Notes: a model not told the origin generated them from the sequence alone. DNA of 23,668 nt from Chara braunii (GCA_003427395.1 BFEA01000107.1:929060-952727); one strand, 5' to 3'. Positions 7,205-16,939 are shown, counted from the first letter of the stretch. A program made the numbers and translations.

Positions 7205-7756
7205 TGTCCTTTAACTTTACAATCTTCTCTTTTAATTTGACTTTAGGGTCGGCTTCCTCGTGCCAATCCATTCCCAGAATCATGTTAAAGGTAAGACAGG
7301 GATCATAATCTTGTCAGCCAACATAGACGCGATCATAATCTTGTCAGCCAACATAAACGTGATAGGTCTTGGCAAGTCTCTTACCTTCATTCACAGATGC
7401 AACTTGCGAATTGTCTTCTCTGAAATGTAGAACCACGTCGATCCTCGGTCTAACAAGGCACCTACTTGCGTGCGCACAATCTCGATGTCTGCGATCATTA
7501 GCTCACCCTTAGACTTTGCTTTCTTAACCCACAAACTTCTTAAAGCTAAGAATTCATTTCCAAGTTCGTCAAGGGAATCGTCCAGAGAGATAGAACATAA
7601 GACGGTGTCAAGGTGTTCTGAACGACGGGTTGAAGAAGAGTCATCCTCTGTCATATGAGTCGGGGGGTTGAAAGGGGTGATCGGCGCCTTACCTTCAACT
7701 AAACCCCCCAACGCAGTAGGAGCAGATGTTACTCCTACTAACTGCTCCCCTGGGTT
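7205..7756 (-). pseudogene. Retropepsin-like aspartic protease, degenerate
   Basis: The frame 7780-7391 contains GALLDRGSTWFYIS, aligned with the retropepsin active-site pattern (A-L-L-D-S/T-G-A/S). The residue after the catalytic Asp is Arg rather than Ser/Thr, which should impair activity. About 35 codons on, and after a frameshift, ILGMDW (plus about 7270-7284) marks the conserved second half. Between them is an in-frame 30-bp tandem duplication (7301-7330 and 7331-7360), repeating MLADKIMI. In a live element this enzyme cleaves the gag-pol polyprotein. Confidence 0.75.
7301..7360. repeat. 30-bp tandem duplication inside the protease
   Basis: GATCATAATCTTGTCAGCCA plus ACATAGACGC is followed at once by the same 30 bases with two changes. 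Thirty bases is ten codons, so the frame is kept. Confidence 0.95.
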
Positions 7757-8170
7757 TCGAATGAAAGGGCACCATGCCATGATGTGCCCCGCAGTGCCAC
7801 ACTTAAGGCACTACCTGTTATCCATTCATTGTTGCCACTCTTCCCGTGACAGTTCAATTTTTTCCCAATGTTTCCCGGCTGCAATGTAGGGGTGCTTAGA
7901 AAAGGAGCGCGGCCTCCTCTTCCTGTTCCAACGTACCTCCCTTGTTGGTCACCGCGGCAGTGACGTCACCCTTTCCCGACTCACTGTTGCCATTTCCTTC
8001 ACCCTCCGCCTCGTCAAGGGGCAACTTTTCTATTGTGTCGTCGTCGAAGACAAACGAGCATGTGGTCCTGTCGCTTTTGCCGCCACAGAACTCGCTTCCC
8101 ATACCCACCAACCGGACCATTCTTCACTACAAACGAGTACGTTCCCTTTACATGTGCAGTCATTTGCTCC
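7757..8170 (-). pseudogene. Gag C-terminus with CCHC zinc knuckle, stop-interrupted
   Basis: On the minus strand the motif CLKCGTAGHIMAWC fits C-x2-C-x4-H-x4-C exactly, at about 7757-7798. It is the nucleocapsid zinc knuckle, which binds retroelement RNA. A TAG directly precedes its first Cys and a TGA lies a few codons further up, so the frame is broken. Upstream, a basic segment (RRPRSFSKHPYIAAG) links to the gag core through further frame changes. Confidence 0.75.
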
Positions 8171-8172
8171 CT

Positions 8173-8660
8173 CTAGCGCGCGAGGTCGTATAATTGCCTA
8201 TAATTATACTTACCGGATTTAGCATCGGCGACGAGGTGTCCTCGTAGAGTTTCCAACAATGCTCGTGAAAAGATGTACAAGACTTGATTGTCCTGCAAGT
8301 TCAGATCAAATACCTGCAACAACCGATCAACTTCAAGAGACAAAGCATCCACAATCGTCCAACGCTTTTGGCCGATGGTGGTGAGTTCATCAAAGGTCTT
8401 ATCGGTCGTCGTTTTGTCCAGGAATTTTGGAGAAATTCCCAAACGGTCAAGGTTTTGGCCCACTCACGTATATCCTCGGAGCAAACAGCATTGGCTTCAG
8501 ACAATACCCATTCCTTTGCTACCTCACCCAGACATGAGGTAGTGAAAGTCACTTGGCTTTTCAGCTCGGCCGGTGTAGTAATACAATAAATCTGGATTTC
8601 AGTTATCCAAAGAAGCAAATGTTCTCCTCGATTTCCATTATAGCTAAAAGGTAATTTCAT
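8173..8660 (-). pseudogene. Retrotransposon gag core, frameshifted
   Basis: The frame from 8660 begins MKLPFSYNGNRGEHLLLWI and continues with the aromatic/hydrophobic helix pattern of the Retrotrans_gag family, including GEVAKEWV and TVWEFLQ. Near 8440-8430 a frameshift moves the reading to the overlapping frame ending at 8173. That frame carries the C-terminal half (DLNLQDNQVLYIFSRALLE). Together they cover about 150 residues, the usual length of this capsid-like domain. In a live element it would form virus-like particles in the cytoplasm. Confidence 0.75.
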
Positions 8661-8741
8661 CTTGACCTTTTCTTTCTTTTTGGGCTTCTCAACTTCCTTG
8701 GCCAGTTCTTTCGTAGCAGGCTTTTCTTTTCCGCCAGTTTT

Positions 8742-9026
8742 TCAAATTCCTTCTTGGAACTTTCGTGCTTTTTCCGGTGTCATTCGTTTCATTGCATCCT
8801 TCATTAATTTCTCATGGGGTTCCTTCTTTTCTTCTACCCCCTTGGTCTCCTCCTCAACCACCACCTTCTCTTTCCCTTTAACTACTCTGGTCATTGTCTT
8901 CAACGTGGCGGTGTTGCTATCAATTTTCTTCTGAAGGTGAACAAGGTAAGCCATCATGGTTTGTAACACGGATGCAAGATCAGTTTCGGTTCCTTCAAAA
9001 TTAAATATTTGTCTGACTTCATCCAC
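8742..9026 (-). pseudogene. Gag N-terminal linker, Lys/Glu-rich
   Basis: A 94-codon frame begins MDEVRQIFNFEGTETDLAS, a hydrophobic-patterned helix. A second helix follows (LQTMMAYLVHLQKKI), then a Lys/Glu-rich linker. It joins the upstream coiled-coil frame by a frameshift near 9030 and the downstream gag core by another near 8742. The position before the gag core supports a structural gag role. The family is inferred from context. Confidence 0.55.
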
Positions 9027-9583
9027 TATTCTTTCTTCTTGTTGTCGTTCTTGTTTCTTTCTCCGGTACTTCTTCTCTCTTCCTTCAGTGTTTCTTCCAA
9101 CTGTTTGATGTTTCCCTCCATAATCTCTTCGAACATTTCTGATTCTTCCTTTCTTTTTCCTCCTCCTTCTCCTTCAGTTGTTCTCTTTTGGCCCATTGCT
9201 TTCTGGGCTAATTACCCGTTCTTGATGAGTTCTTCAACTCGTCTATCGGTCTCTAGCATTTGCACGGCAATATCAACGGCATTCAGTTCACCTTCTGCAG
9301 CGAGCAGATTGAACTGACCGTGAACGTGCCGTTCAGCTTCTCGTCCGGCTCCAAGTATCTCGCCGAGCAACAGGCGGAGAAGGCCTAGCAATGTCTGTCT
9401 TCTCGCATTTATATGACCACGGGTTTTAAAGTTCCCCCCTTCTCCATCGACATAGACAGTGAGAGGGATAGGGAAGAAGAAAAGAGGGAAATATCTCGTG
9501 AGAATGGAGGCACGCAAACATTTACAAAGATAAGACATGGTACCCAGCGCGTGACTGCCGCACGGTAAATAAATAAAAGGCAA
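9026..9583 (-). pseudogene. Gag N-terminal region (coiled coil), frameshifted
   Basis: Two frames. 9583-9212 ends in a helical Ala/Leu/Glu-rich segment (LLAAEGELNAVDIAVQMLE) before a stop. A short frame 9196-9026 (56 codons) reads MGQKRTTEGEGG, then a coiled-coil-like FEEIMEGNIKQLEETLKEE. The next frame (9026 downward) continues the same charged helical character. Such regions in gypsy gag drive assembly. The real start is uncertain: ATG 9583 or a later one near 9541. Nothing here is intact. Confidence 0.5.
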
Positions 9584-9599
9584 TAATTAATTCCACGAC

Positions 9600-10560
9600 C
9601 ACTTAATAACAAAACAATTAAGGAACAAATTTATATTTACTTCTATTCTATTTTTCTGTTGTTTGTCTTATGTGATGACGTCCTAACGAGAGTATATAGG
9701 TACTGCAACCATGACCAGTGTGATCAAGACACAACAACACAGGTGAGTATGCACGGCAACCAAAGACCAGCCAAGACAAGTAAGTAAGCCAACACAGCAA
9801 CAATAATCAATTGTCAGCATCCTTTCCTCTTCGGCTGCATCATCTACAGATACCAATGCGGCCAGACACGAGGGATGGCATGGCACTACAACCAATCGTG
9901 AAGTTGTACCGCCCGCCAACACGCAAGTGCAAGTATCGACCTCTCACCAACGGCAGGGCTCGTCTACTGTCACGCGTCACCTTGGCATGCCAATGAAGCA
10001 CCTCCACGGAGTTGCCACGTCAGCTTTCAATGACCCGAAACCGACAAGAAGGGTGCCATGTTAGCAACACGCCAACCGCCAGATCATCCACCAATGGTAT
10101 GCCACGTCCGATCGAAGTACTGTTGGAATGTGGAGCGCCACGCCAGCAGGTAAGTCGCGACACAGGTAAGTGTCACGTTAGACAATACCCTGCCAATCCT
10201 AGGATACCACGTCAACACCCCTGCGCCGTGCCATGTAGGCAGCACGCCACGTCAGCAGTCCCAATACCCACTCTCTTTCTCTATCTCCTACCAGAGCCAC
10301 GTCAGCCTGTAGCCAACGATGCTCTCGCCGGTATCTAATCAGCAACAAAGCGCCACGTAAACAATGTCGTCGTCTTCTCTTCGAGGTGTCCAGGTCATCA
10401 TCTTCAAAGGAGCGAGCGCGCGCGCATGGCAATCAATGTCTAGTCTCACGATAATAATCGTGCGCGTTAATAAACGCGTTTCCTTCCAATCACGCGCAGC
10501 ACCTCCCACTTATCTGGGCGCTACGTGGCGCCTGGCAACAGGTCGCGACGAAGAAGGTAA
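9600..10560. repeat. Cluster of CCACGTCAGC motifs with splice-donor-like words
   Basis: GCCACGTCAGC occurs exactly at 10014, 10246 and 10296. Close variants lie near 10054, 10098, 10137, 10170, 10205, 10350 and 10522. The motif holds an ACGT core typical of plant bZIP sites (TGACGTGG on the other strand). Between them lie CAGGTGAGT (about 9740), CAGGTAAGT (about 10148 and 10163) and AAGGTAAGC (about 10555). Spacing is irregular, so this may be a decayed tandem repeat or the leader of the gypsy element. No ORF is convincing. Confidence 0.5.
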
Positions 10561-10572
10561 GCTACGATACCA
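10561..10572 (-). promoter_or_regulatory. Candidate primer-binding site
   Basis: On the minus strand TGGTATCGTAGC resembles the start of the plant initiator-tRNA-Met PBS (TGGTATCAGAGC) at 10 of 12 positions. It lies upstream of the gag relic, in the right orientation, 3 nt after a TTACA that could end an LTR. Confidence 0.35.
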
Positions 10573-10575
10573 AAT

Positions 10576-10778
10576 TGTAATGAACCCAGTCTGAAAGATA
10601 CTCGTCAGATGTCGAAGTACAAGAAATCTTTGCGCTTGACAATATCTCGATTAATCATGAATGTGATCTCTAATATAATGTCTCGTATCCAATAGACGAA
10701 GAGAGGAGAGGGGGATTAGACAAATTAGAAGGTGGAGAGATAGTATCCATCAATGACCACAGAGATAGTAGCCCAACA
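10576..10778 (-). repeat. Candidate 5' LTR (unconfirmed)
   Basis: Minus strand: starts TGTTGGGC, ends CATTACA, about 203 bp, directly before the PBS-like word. TG...CA ends and position fit. No second LTR copy is present to compare, because the element's 3' part is missing, and the ~1 kb leader to gag is long. Confidence 0.25.
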
Positions 10779-11280
10779 TTCCCTCTCCTTCTCTGGGTTT
10801 CCCCTCGCCTCCACTTCAATAAACAATGTCCAATAACGAGACTGACAGGTCCTGATCACATCAAAGTGCCACGTGGCACAGTACAACCGTGAAGACGTTC
10901 AACAACGTATAGTATCGACATCACCAGCAGGTACGTATCCTCTCTCTCTCTCTCTCAATCATCCACAGATCCCAATCTCCCTCCCTGTCGCGTCCAACTC
11001 GACATTGAAGACAATATGGCCAATTCCACGTCAGCTATGAAGACAGAGTGGTGTGCGCCACATCAGCAATGCCAAAGACATCGTGGCTTGCACCACGTCA
11101 GTAGAGGCTGGCGCCGAAGCAGGAAGGCGCTAGCATGCAAGCAGCAATCTCGCGTTGTCGTCCACAGTGCCAACGTACAGCCATCATCAAGCCAGCGTCC
11201 AGCCAGCATCCCGCCTGCGTCAAGCCAGCATCCATCTAGCGTCAAGCCAGCGCCAAGTCAGCATAGCAAGACTGAATGTT
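10779..11280. repeat. More CCACGTCAGC motifs and an AGCCAGCRTC mini-repeat
   Basis: Variants of the ACGT motif lie near 10867 (CCACGTGGC), 11026, 11056 and 11093. From about 11170 to 11266 the word AGCCAGC(A/G)TC recurs roughly every 10-22 bp. A short (CT)n lies at 10937-10957. No gene is supported. Confidence 0.5.
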
Positions 11281-11770
11281 GAATCCTCCGGAGGCAGGGT
11301 CTTTTGTAGCATTGGTCCGGGTTGACTTGCGTCAGTTCTCCCACCCACAATGGCTCAGATTGACTCGCGGTCGACGGCCTGGATCCCATACGGTTGCAGA
11401 CTTCCACTTGGCCAAAACGTTGTTTTGGTGCCTACATACAAAGAAGTGCATGTCCGACCGGCGGCCTGGGCTGGGTCCACGGTGACTTTGATTGAGGGTC
11501 GTGTACAGTTGACTCTTAGTCAACTGTTTGGCACAGGGTCCTTCAATCCACACATTTGTGGTCCTGCCTCTACATAATGCGGCCTAGGCCGACGTCAGGC
11601 CTTGTGCCCCTAGACAGGTTACGAGGCATAACGAACGGGTCATTGCACTACGGTCAGAAGTTTAAATTTCGGGTACCAAGTGGGACTTGGCCCCTGGATG
11701 CAGTTTCCGTAGCCTGCAGGGTACGACACTGTGCAATGTATGCGACCCCTGCTGGACAGGGAAAAAAAGA
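11280..11770. other. No gene seen; TTGAC-rich segment with a palindrome
   Basis: ACAGTTGACT and AGTCAACTGT (11505-11527) form a perfect 10-bp inverted repeat with a 3-nt spacer. Further TTGACT words lie near 11321 and 11358. TTGAC is the plant W-box core, but without a gene nearby a regulatory role is speculative. Confidence 0.45.
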
Positions 11771-12555
11771 AAGAAAGAAAAAGGTAGAAACATCCGATTG
11801 ATAAGGAAAAACAATGTTCAAAATCTGATTTATTTCGGGAGCAAAGATGCACAGCACGTGAAGAGGTTGTCCTTTACAGTGTACCTAGAAGTGAACTACA
11901 TCTCCTAAAGAGGAAAAAGAGTGAACTTCATATCCTGACGAGGAAACTGCCATTTTTAGACTGGCAGACATTCACGGCAATGTCCCACTAGCAGGGGTTT
12001 GGTTTAGTTTGCGCTGATTGAACCACCACTCCCCCCAAACGTCAGGAAATTAGGGGGACCGGTAGCGCAGGTTCATTAGGGCTACCGGTAGTACAGTGTG
12101 TGGAAAACTAAAAAAAACACAAAAACCGAAAATGTGTTGAATTGCCTACACGATTTATTTTGTGGTTTAAGCTAGGCTAGCAGAGTGGCCCGGGGGTACT
12201 TGCCCGGCCGGGCCAATATATATATATTGTCACACTACTATTCACTAAGACCGCAAGCACGTGAAGTAGAAGGAGAAATAAGATGAGCGAAGAAAAGAAA
12301 AATGAAAGGATAGACAGGCAAAGAGACGGACAAACCAGAACGACACAGAACAATGTCCTCTTATTCTTCGTTTCACTGTATCCTGAAGAAAGGATAAAAA
12401 TCAAAAACAAAAGCACATTGAAATCATTCAATTTCTCAGTCTTCTTAACGCCTCCTCCACCGTGCCTCTAACGTACAAGGCTCGCCACGTTGATGAAGTT
12501 GAGCGCGAGCTGCCCCCATCCCCGTATGCCATAACAGCCCACTTGCACGCTATGG
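11770..12555. other. No gene seen; small repeats
   Basis: A ~31-bp direct repeat GTGAACT(A/T)CAT(C/A)TCCT..GAGGAAA lies at about 11889-11919 and 11920-11947. An inverted pair ACCGGTAGC/GCTACCGGT lies at 12058-12089. A short (AT)n lies at 12222-12236. Confidence 0.55.
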
Positions 12556-12559
12556 GAAA

Positions 12560-12726
12560 GATATATATATATATATACCTCTCTGCCTACGGTTTACCGG
12601 GCAGTTCTATTTGACGATATATATATATATCGTCAAATAGAACTGCCCGGTAGACCGTAGGCAGAGAGGGAGAAGAGGACAACAAACGAGGGGCTGTGAC
12701 AAACTGTTTCGTCGGAGTTTCACCGA

Positions 12727-12757
<31 letters not shown>

Positions 12758-12797
12758 CGTCACAAATAGAACTGCCCGGTAAACCGTAGGCAGAGAG
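12560..12797. repeat. (AT)-centred palindrome plus a third copy of its arm
   Basis: The 39-bp arms 12578-12616 and 12631-12669 are complementary with one mismatch, around a 14-bp AT core. A third arm copy (12758-12797) follows another AT tract (12729-12757) and runs into the N gap. The arm shares GAACTGCCCGGTA and ACCGTAGGCAGAGAG in all copies. It resembles a foldback element associated with TA-rich microsatellites. No coding capacity. Confidence 0.85.
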
Positions 12798-13243
12798 ANN
12801 NNNNNNNNNNNNNNNNNNNNNNNNNNNNNNNNNNNNNNNNNNNNNNNNNNNNNNNNNNNNNNNNNNNNNNNNNNNNNNNNNNNNNNNNNNNNNNNNNNNN
12901 NNNNNNNNNNNNNNNNNNNNNNNNNNNNNNNNNNNNNNNNNNNNNNNNNNNNNNNNNNNNNNNNNNNNNNNNNNNNNNNNNNNNNNNNNNNNNNNNNNNN
13001 NNNNNNNNNNNNNNNNNNNNNNNNNNNNNNNNNNNNNNNNNNNNNNNNNNNNNNNNNNNNNNNNNNNNNNNNNNNNNNNNNNNNNNNNNNNNNNNNNNNN
13101 NNNNNNNNNNNNNNNNNNNNNNNNNNNNNNNNNNNNNNNNNNNNNNNNNNNNNNNNNNNNNNNNNNNNNNNNNNNNNNNNNNNNNNNNNNNNNNNNNNNN
13201 NNNNNNNNNNNNNNNNNNNNNNNNNNNNNNNNNNNNNNNNNNN
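12798..13243. other. Assembly gap (446 N)
   Basis: A run of N that begins inside the third copy of the palindrome arm. The gap was probably caused by that repeat. Confidence 1.
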
Positions 13244-13447
13244 GACTCATCAGGAGGCTGAACCCTCAACAGTCTGCAGAATCCCCTCACTGATTACACT
13301 GTAAATGATAATCTACCTTAACCAAAATCAAAGTAGACTATCACTCACCGTAGGGAGGTCCCCAGGTAGACCTCCGTATGTACGGGGCGTTCGGGGTCCC
13401 GTACGGGGTCCGAACCCGACGACGTTCGGCCCCCGCCAAAAATTATT

Positions 13448-14580
13448 TCGGGGCCTACAAATATTTCCTTTTTTCTGAATTTTTTTTTGCGAGTTCTCTA
13501 TGACTTGAGGTACACGCCTATAAATTTTCAAGTCATTTGGCTCAGCCAAATAAGAATTAAAAATCGCCAAAGTGGCAGTGTCAAAACGTGCTTGCCCACG
13601 TTTTTTTTCACTTTTTACTTTTTGTTTTCACTTTAGTTCGGGGTCTAAACAATTTTATTATTTTTTGAAACTTTTTTACTGTGTTTTGCATTATGTGAAG
13701 TACACATATGTGAATTTTCAGGGCATTTAGCTATGCAAAAAAAAAAAAGAAAAATCGCCAAAGATGGCGGTGTCGAAAACGTGTTCCTGAACTCACTAAA
13801 TTTAATTCCCTTTTTTTTTTTTGTTATTTTTATTATTGATAATTGTTTTTCGTATTTTATTTTTATTTCAAATTTGGCAAGGAATTTGGATGTAATGCTC
13901 AGGCAAATCTTGTTAAGCCATTCTGTTCAGCCAAACAAAAATGAAAAATCGGCAAAGATGGTGGTGTCAAAACTTGCGTGCCCACTCAGTAATTTGTTTT
14001 TTTTCTCTTTTCACTTTTTGTTTCTCCTTTATTTCGGGGTATGAAAAAAATTATTATTTTTTCAAACTTTATTTCTAGATTCTCTATTATGTAAGATACA
14101 CATATGAAAATTTTCATCGCATTTGTCACATCCAAAAAACAAAGAAAAATCGCCAAAGATGGCGGTGCCAAAAACGTGCTCGCCCACTCAATAATTTCAT
14201 TCTCGCTTTATTTTTTCTAATTTTCATTATTATTATTTATTTCTAGTATTTGATTTTTATTTCAAATTTGGTAACGAATTTGGATGTAACATTGAGGCAA
14301 ATGTTCTTTAGTTTATTCTTTGCATAACATATAGTTTTTTCAGATTTTTTTGAATTCATTTTTTTTTTTTTTTTTTTTTTTTTGGGTTCGTTTTCGGCCG
14401 AACGGCCGAACGCGTCGAGAGGCGGTGCCGAACGTTCGGGCGTTTGGCCCGTCCCGAACGCAGGCAACCCTGTATATATATATATTGTAAATTTGTTTTT
14501 TTTCTATATTTGGTGAAGAATTTTGATGTGACCCTAAGGCAAAAGTTCGGTTTAACATAGTATTTTTCTGGATTTTTTGG
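13448..14580 (+). repeat. AT-rich satellite, ~195-bp units in alternating A/B types
   Basis: The anchor AAATCGCCAAAGATGGCGG (with variants) starts at 13561, 13752, 13947 and 14147, spacings 191, 195 and 200. Units at 13561 and 13947 (type A) share TTTCACTTTTTGTTT and TTCGGGGT. Units at 13752 and 14147 (type B) share TTTATTTTTATTTCAAATTTGG and GAATTTGGATGTAA (each quoted in part). A partial A-type unit precedes (13448-13560) and a partial B-type unit follows (about 14490-14580), after a CpG-rich interruption (14386-14462). No convincing coding frame. Confidence 0.8.
14386..14462. other. CpG-rich island inside the satellite
   Basis: Dense CGAACG/CGTTCG words with self-complementary CCGAACGTTCGG, in strong contrast to the AT-rich satellite. 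A similar segment at 13385-13430 precedes the satellite. The origin is unknown. Confidence 0.6.
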
Positions 14581-15764
14581 ATTTTTTTTTTTTTTTTTTT
14601 TTTTGCTGGAACCTTTGCTGGTCCTTGCACGGGCTCGCCACCCGGGATCCGGGCGGCCCGGCTGGTAGCCTAGGATTTAAGCGATTTTTTTTTTTAATTT
14701 GAAAATATTTTTTACCTGGAAAGATCACGTGCAAATCTACGAACCCTCCTTTTTTTTTCTTTTCTTTTTTTAAGGCTAAATTCTTTAAGCCCAACCAATT
14801 CAACAAGCCATCGAATCTAGACAGGACGACCTTTTAGGCCTTTTTTATTGTCATTATAGTATTACGAGGAACCCCGTGGCAGCCACACCCGTGCTCAAGC
14901 CACCAACGAGGGAACATGTCGGAGCTGCACCCACCAGCAGGTGCGATACCTGCTACAACAAGTGGGCGATACCCGCCAGAAGTCAATCGGTAGCATCAAG
15001 AACCTAGCTTCTTCGATGGGCCAGTCATTGTGCCTCCCCTCCAGTCCCCTCCCGTCCCCCCGAGTGGCATTGAGCAGAGACCTTCCAGTTTTTCAGGTTC
15101 TTTGACATATTCTTTGGAGCGCAAAAAATTGCAATAGTTGGAGCACTTTTCCCATTGGCCCACAAATGGCACTCAAGCAAAATTGGAACATGCACCGAAT
15201 CGGAGTGGCAATTGTTTCACGATGAAAATGAAATTTATTTATTTATTCTGATATTTTTTCTGGAAAGATCAGGACCTAAACTACCAATGCTCAAATTTCC
15301 AAAATTTTCTGAGAATTCTTCTGAGCTCGAAAAATTGCCAAAGTTGCGACTTTCAAATTGCGAGACTGGGCCCCCCGTTTCGGCCTCTGGTCGCCGCCCT
15401 CCCTCAAAACCCGCCCAAATTCAAAGGGAGGGCTATTTCCGGCTGGCGGAGGGAGTGGTGGTTTAACACAGAGGCTGCACTCGGCCTCCGGTTGTGGCCA
15501 GATGCACTATGAGAACTGGGCGCGCAGGGCCCACGACCGATAGGTGGGAAAGGTACTAGCGATTTAAACCGTTGGAACACGGCCCCAGCTTCGCAGTCCA
15601 AAACTTGTCGCCACAAGAAAACGAGGCCAAAACCTGATACGTTGGGCCTGCCATGGATGTATTGGATCGGCAGTCGCTTTTTTGTTTCGCACCTCCAAAA
15701 TTGAAGGTGTCAGGCTCGCAGCCCAGATAGTCGTGTGCTGGTGCTTTTAACTTTCACCAAAGTC
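14581..15764. other. No gene seen; homopolymers and mixed sequence
   Basis: T-runs at about 14581-14604, 14684-14695 and 14749-14770. GC-rich CCCGGGATCCGGGCGGCCCGG at about 14641-14661. Short repeated words around CAGCAGGTGCGATACC (14936-14951). The rest shows no recognisable feature; frames at 15155-15540 look like chance. Confidence 0.45.
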
Positions 15765-15860
15765 AGGTTAGTTGTTTGGTTGAGCGTGCAACTCCCTTAT
15801 GAGGGAGGTCGTGCATTCTATTCTTGATATCGGATCATGCACAAAAAAATGCAATTCTTG
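15765..15860 (+). mobile_element. tRNA-like SINE head, copy 1
   Basis: TTAGTTGTTTGGTTGAGCG resembles a pol III A box. CTCCC...GGGAG forms an anticodon-stem-like pair. A degenerate B box (GTGCATTCTATTCTTGA) lies about 45 nt downstream. The downstream TGCAATTCTT is shared with copy 2. It lacks acceptor-stem pairing, so it is not a working tRNA. Confidence 0.5.
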
Positions 15861-16025
15861 CTTCGTGCAGTAACCGGCAGTGAGGAGACATATTGACTAG
15901 TAGCTGCATCAACAGGCCCGTATGGTCGGGTCAGGTGTGAGTGTGACTGGGTACATCAGGACGCGGGAAACCATGCTTGCGTGGGGTTAAGTAAGTACCA
16001 ATCTTAGGGCTTAAACCACCAGTAC

Positions 16026-16069
16026 TTCCTAAAGTCGTGCCCGTTAACAAGCGACGATTTTAGGAAATG
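16026..16069. repeat. Imperfect hairpin TTCCTAAAGTCGT / ACGATTTTAGGAA
   Basis: Complementary arms of about 14 bp around a ~15-nt loop, between the two SINE-like copies. It could be the end of a small inverted-repeat element, but no partner is seen. Confidence 0.6.
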
Positions 16070-16164
16070 TATCGGCCACTACAGGAGCGCCCAAATTCAT
16101 CCGACTAGAAACATTTCTACTCTACTTTTTTCCACAACCGATTGTTGGGCCAAGTCCTGGTGGT

Positions 16165-16280
16165 TTAACCTTCAACCCAACCAGCTTAGCCATCTGGTTG
16201 AGCGTGCAACACCCATGAGGGAGGTGGCGTGTTCGATTCTTGAGATAGGATCATAGACGAAAATTGCAATTCTTCTTTGC
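16165..16280 (+). mobile_element. tRNA-like SINE head, copy 2
   Basis: TAGCCATCTGGTTGAGCG (16187-16204) is a good A box. GTTCGATTC (16231-16239) is a good B box, at the normal tRNA spacing of 44 nt. Flanks are shared with copy 1: GAGCGTGCAAC, GAGGGAGGT, GGATCAT and TGCAATTCTT. Two dispersed copies with pol III boxes and a common non-tRNA tail indicate a SINE family. Confidence 0.6.
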
Positions 16281-16930
16281 ACCAAAAACGCACATTTGTC
16301 ATCATGTCTCTTATTCTATTTTGCGATAGTCAGCATGACAGCCCTGGCCACCAAAAAATCTTAAGAGTTTCCCACAAGATAAAAATAAAAATTGTGGGGG
16401 TGGGAGATGTGACCTACACATAGACTATAGAATCACAAACTAAAAGTTCACTCTGCTTTTTTTTTTCTTTCAAAAAAGCAAAAAAAATAAAAAAGAACTG
16501 CACACCGTCTAAACCGAAAGGAAAACAAGTCGGCCTGCTTGTCCGACTTTTCGCTTGCTATAGCGCTGGGTCGGTTATACCGTTATAGGTTGCTGCATCA
16601 TTTTTGCTTGCTAGAGTGCTCGGTGGGTTATAGGTGTTGTACATAAACTACCTTCTTCCCCGAAAAACAATGTACGATCATTATAGTTGTATTTGGGGCA
16701 TCTGCAATCAGACTCGTCTCCTTCGATTCTCAGCATGCATGCAAACAAATGGCAATCACACCTGGAGCAACAGCACCCACACAAAGCTCCGAGATAACGT
16801 AGTCAAGAACAAAGTTCAGATTCAAACTTGTCTTACTGCCTATGGTGCATGTGCGCCAGACAATGGTTCCCCCTTGACCAATTGTATCCCCTAATGACTT
16901 GTTCACACGCACGCACTTTGGATCTCCCTG
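16281..16930. other. No gene seen; short direct repeat
   Basis: TTGCTATAGCGCTGGGTCGGTTATA (16553-16577, quoted for position) recurs in diverged form at about 16608-16632. An A/T-rich stretch lies at 16457-16496. The 16634-16894 frame has no recognisable domain. Confidence 0.45.
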
Positions 16931-16937
16931 GATGTCC

Positions 16938-16939
<2 letters not shown>

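Larger units (their letters stand above)
6296..9583 (-). mobile_element. Decayed Ty3/gypsy retrotransposon, gag-PR-RT part
   Basis: On the minus strand, from high to low coordinate: a coiled-coil gag N-terminus, the retrotransposon gag core, a CCHC zinc knuckle, a retropepsin and a reverse transcriptase. Similarity stops shortly after the RT thumb (about 6296). RNase H, integrase and a 3' LTR are missing from this copy. At least six frame changes or stops show it is dead. A possible PBS and LTR upstream are listed separately. The order PR-RT without integrase in between excludes Ty1/copia. Confidence 0.85.

Noticed and set aside
12720-13290. Open frames across the gap
   Set aside because: They consist almost wholly of N.
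13733-14044. Plus-strand frame of 103 codons
   Set aside because: It follows A- and T-runs of the satellite; Phe/Lys-rich with no domain.
13448-14580. CRISPR-like array
   Set aside because: Units of ~195 bp are similar throughout, with no short repeat plus unique spacer layout, and the DNA is eukaryotic.
16165-16280. Functional tRNA gene
   Set aside because: A and B boxes are present, but there is no acceptor-stem pairing and the anticodon arm is irregular. A second diverged copy with the same tail indicates a SINE.
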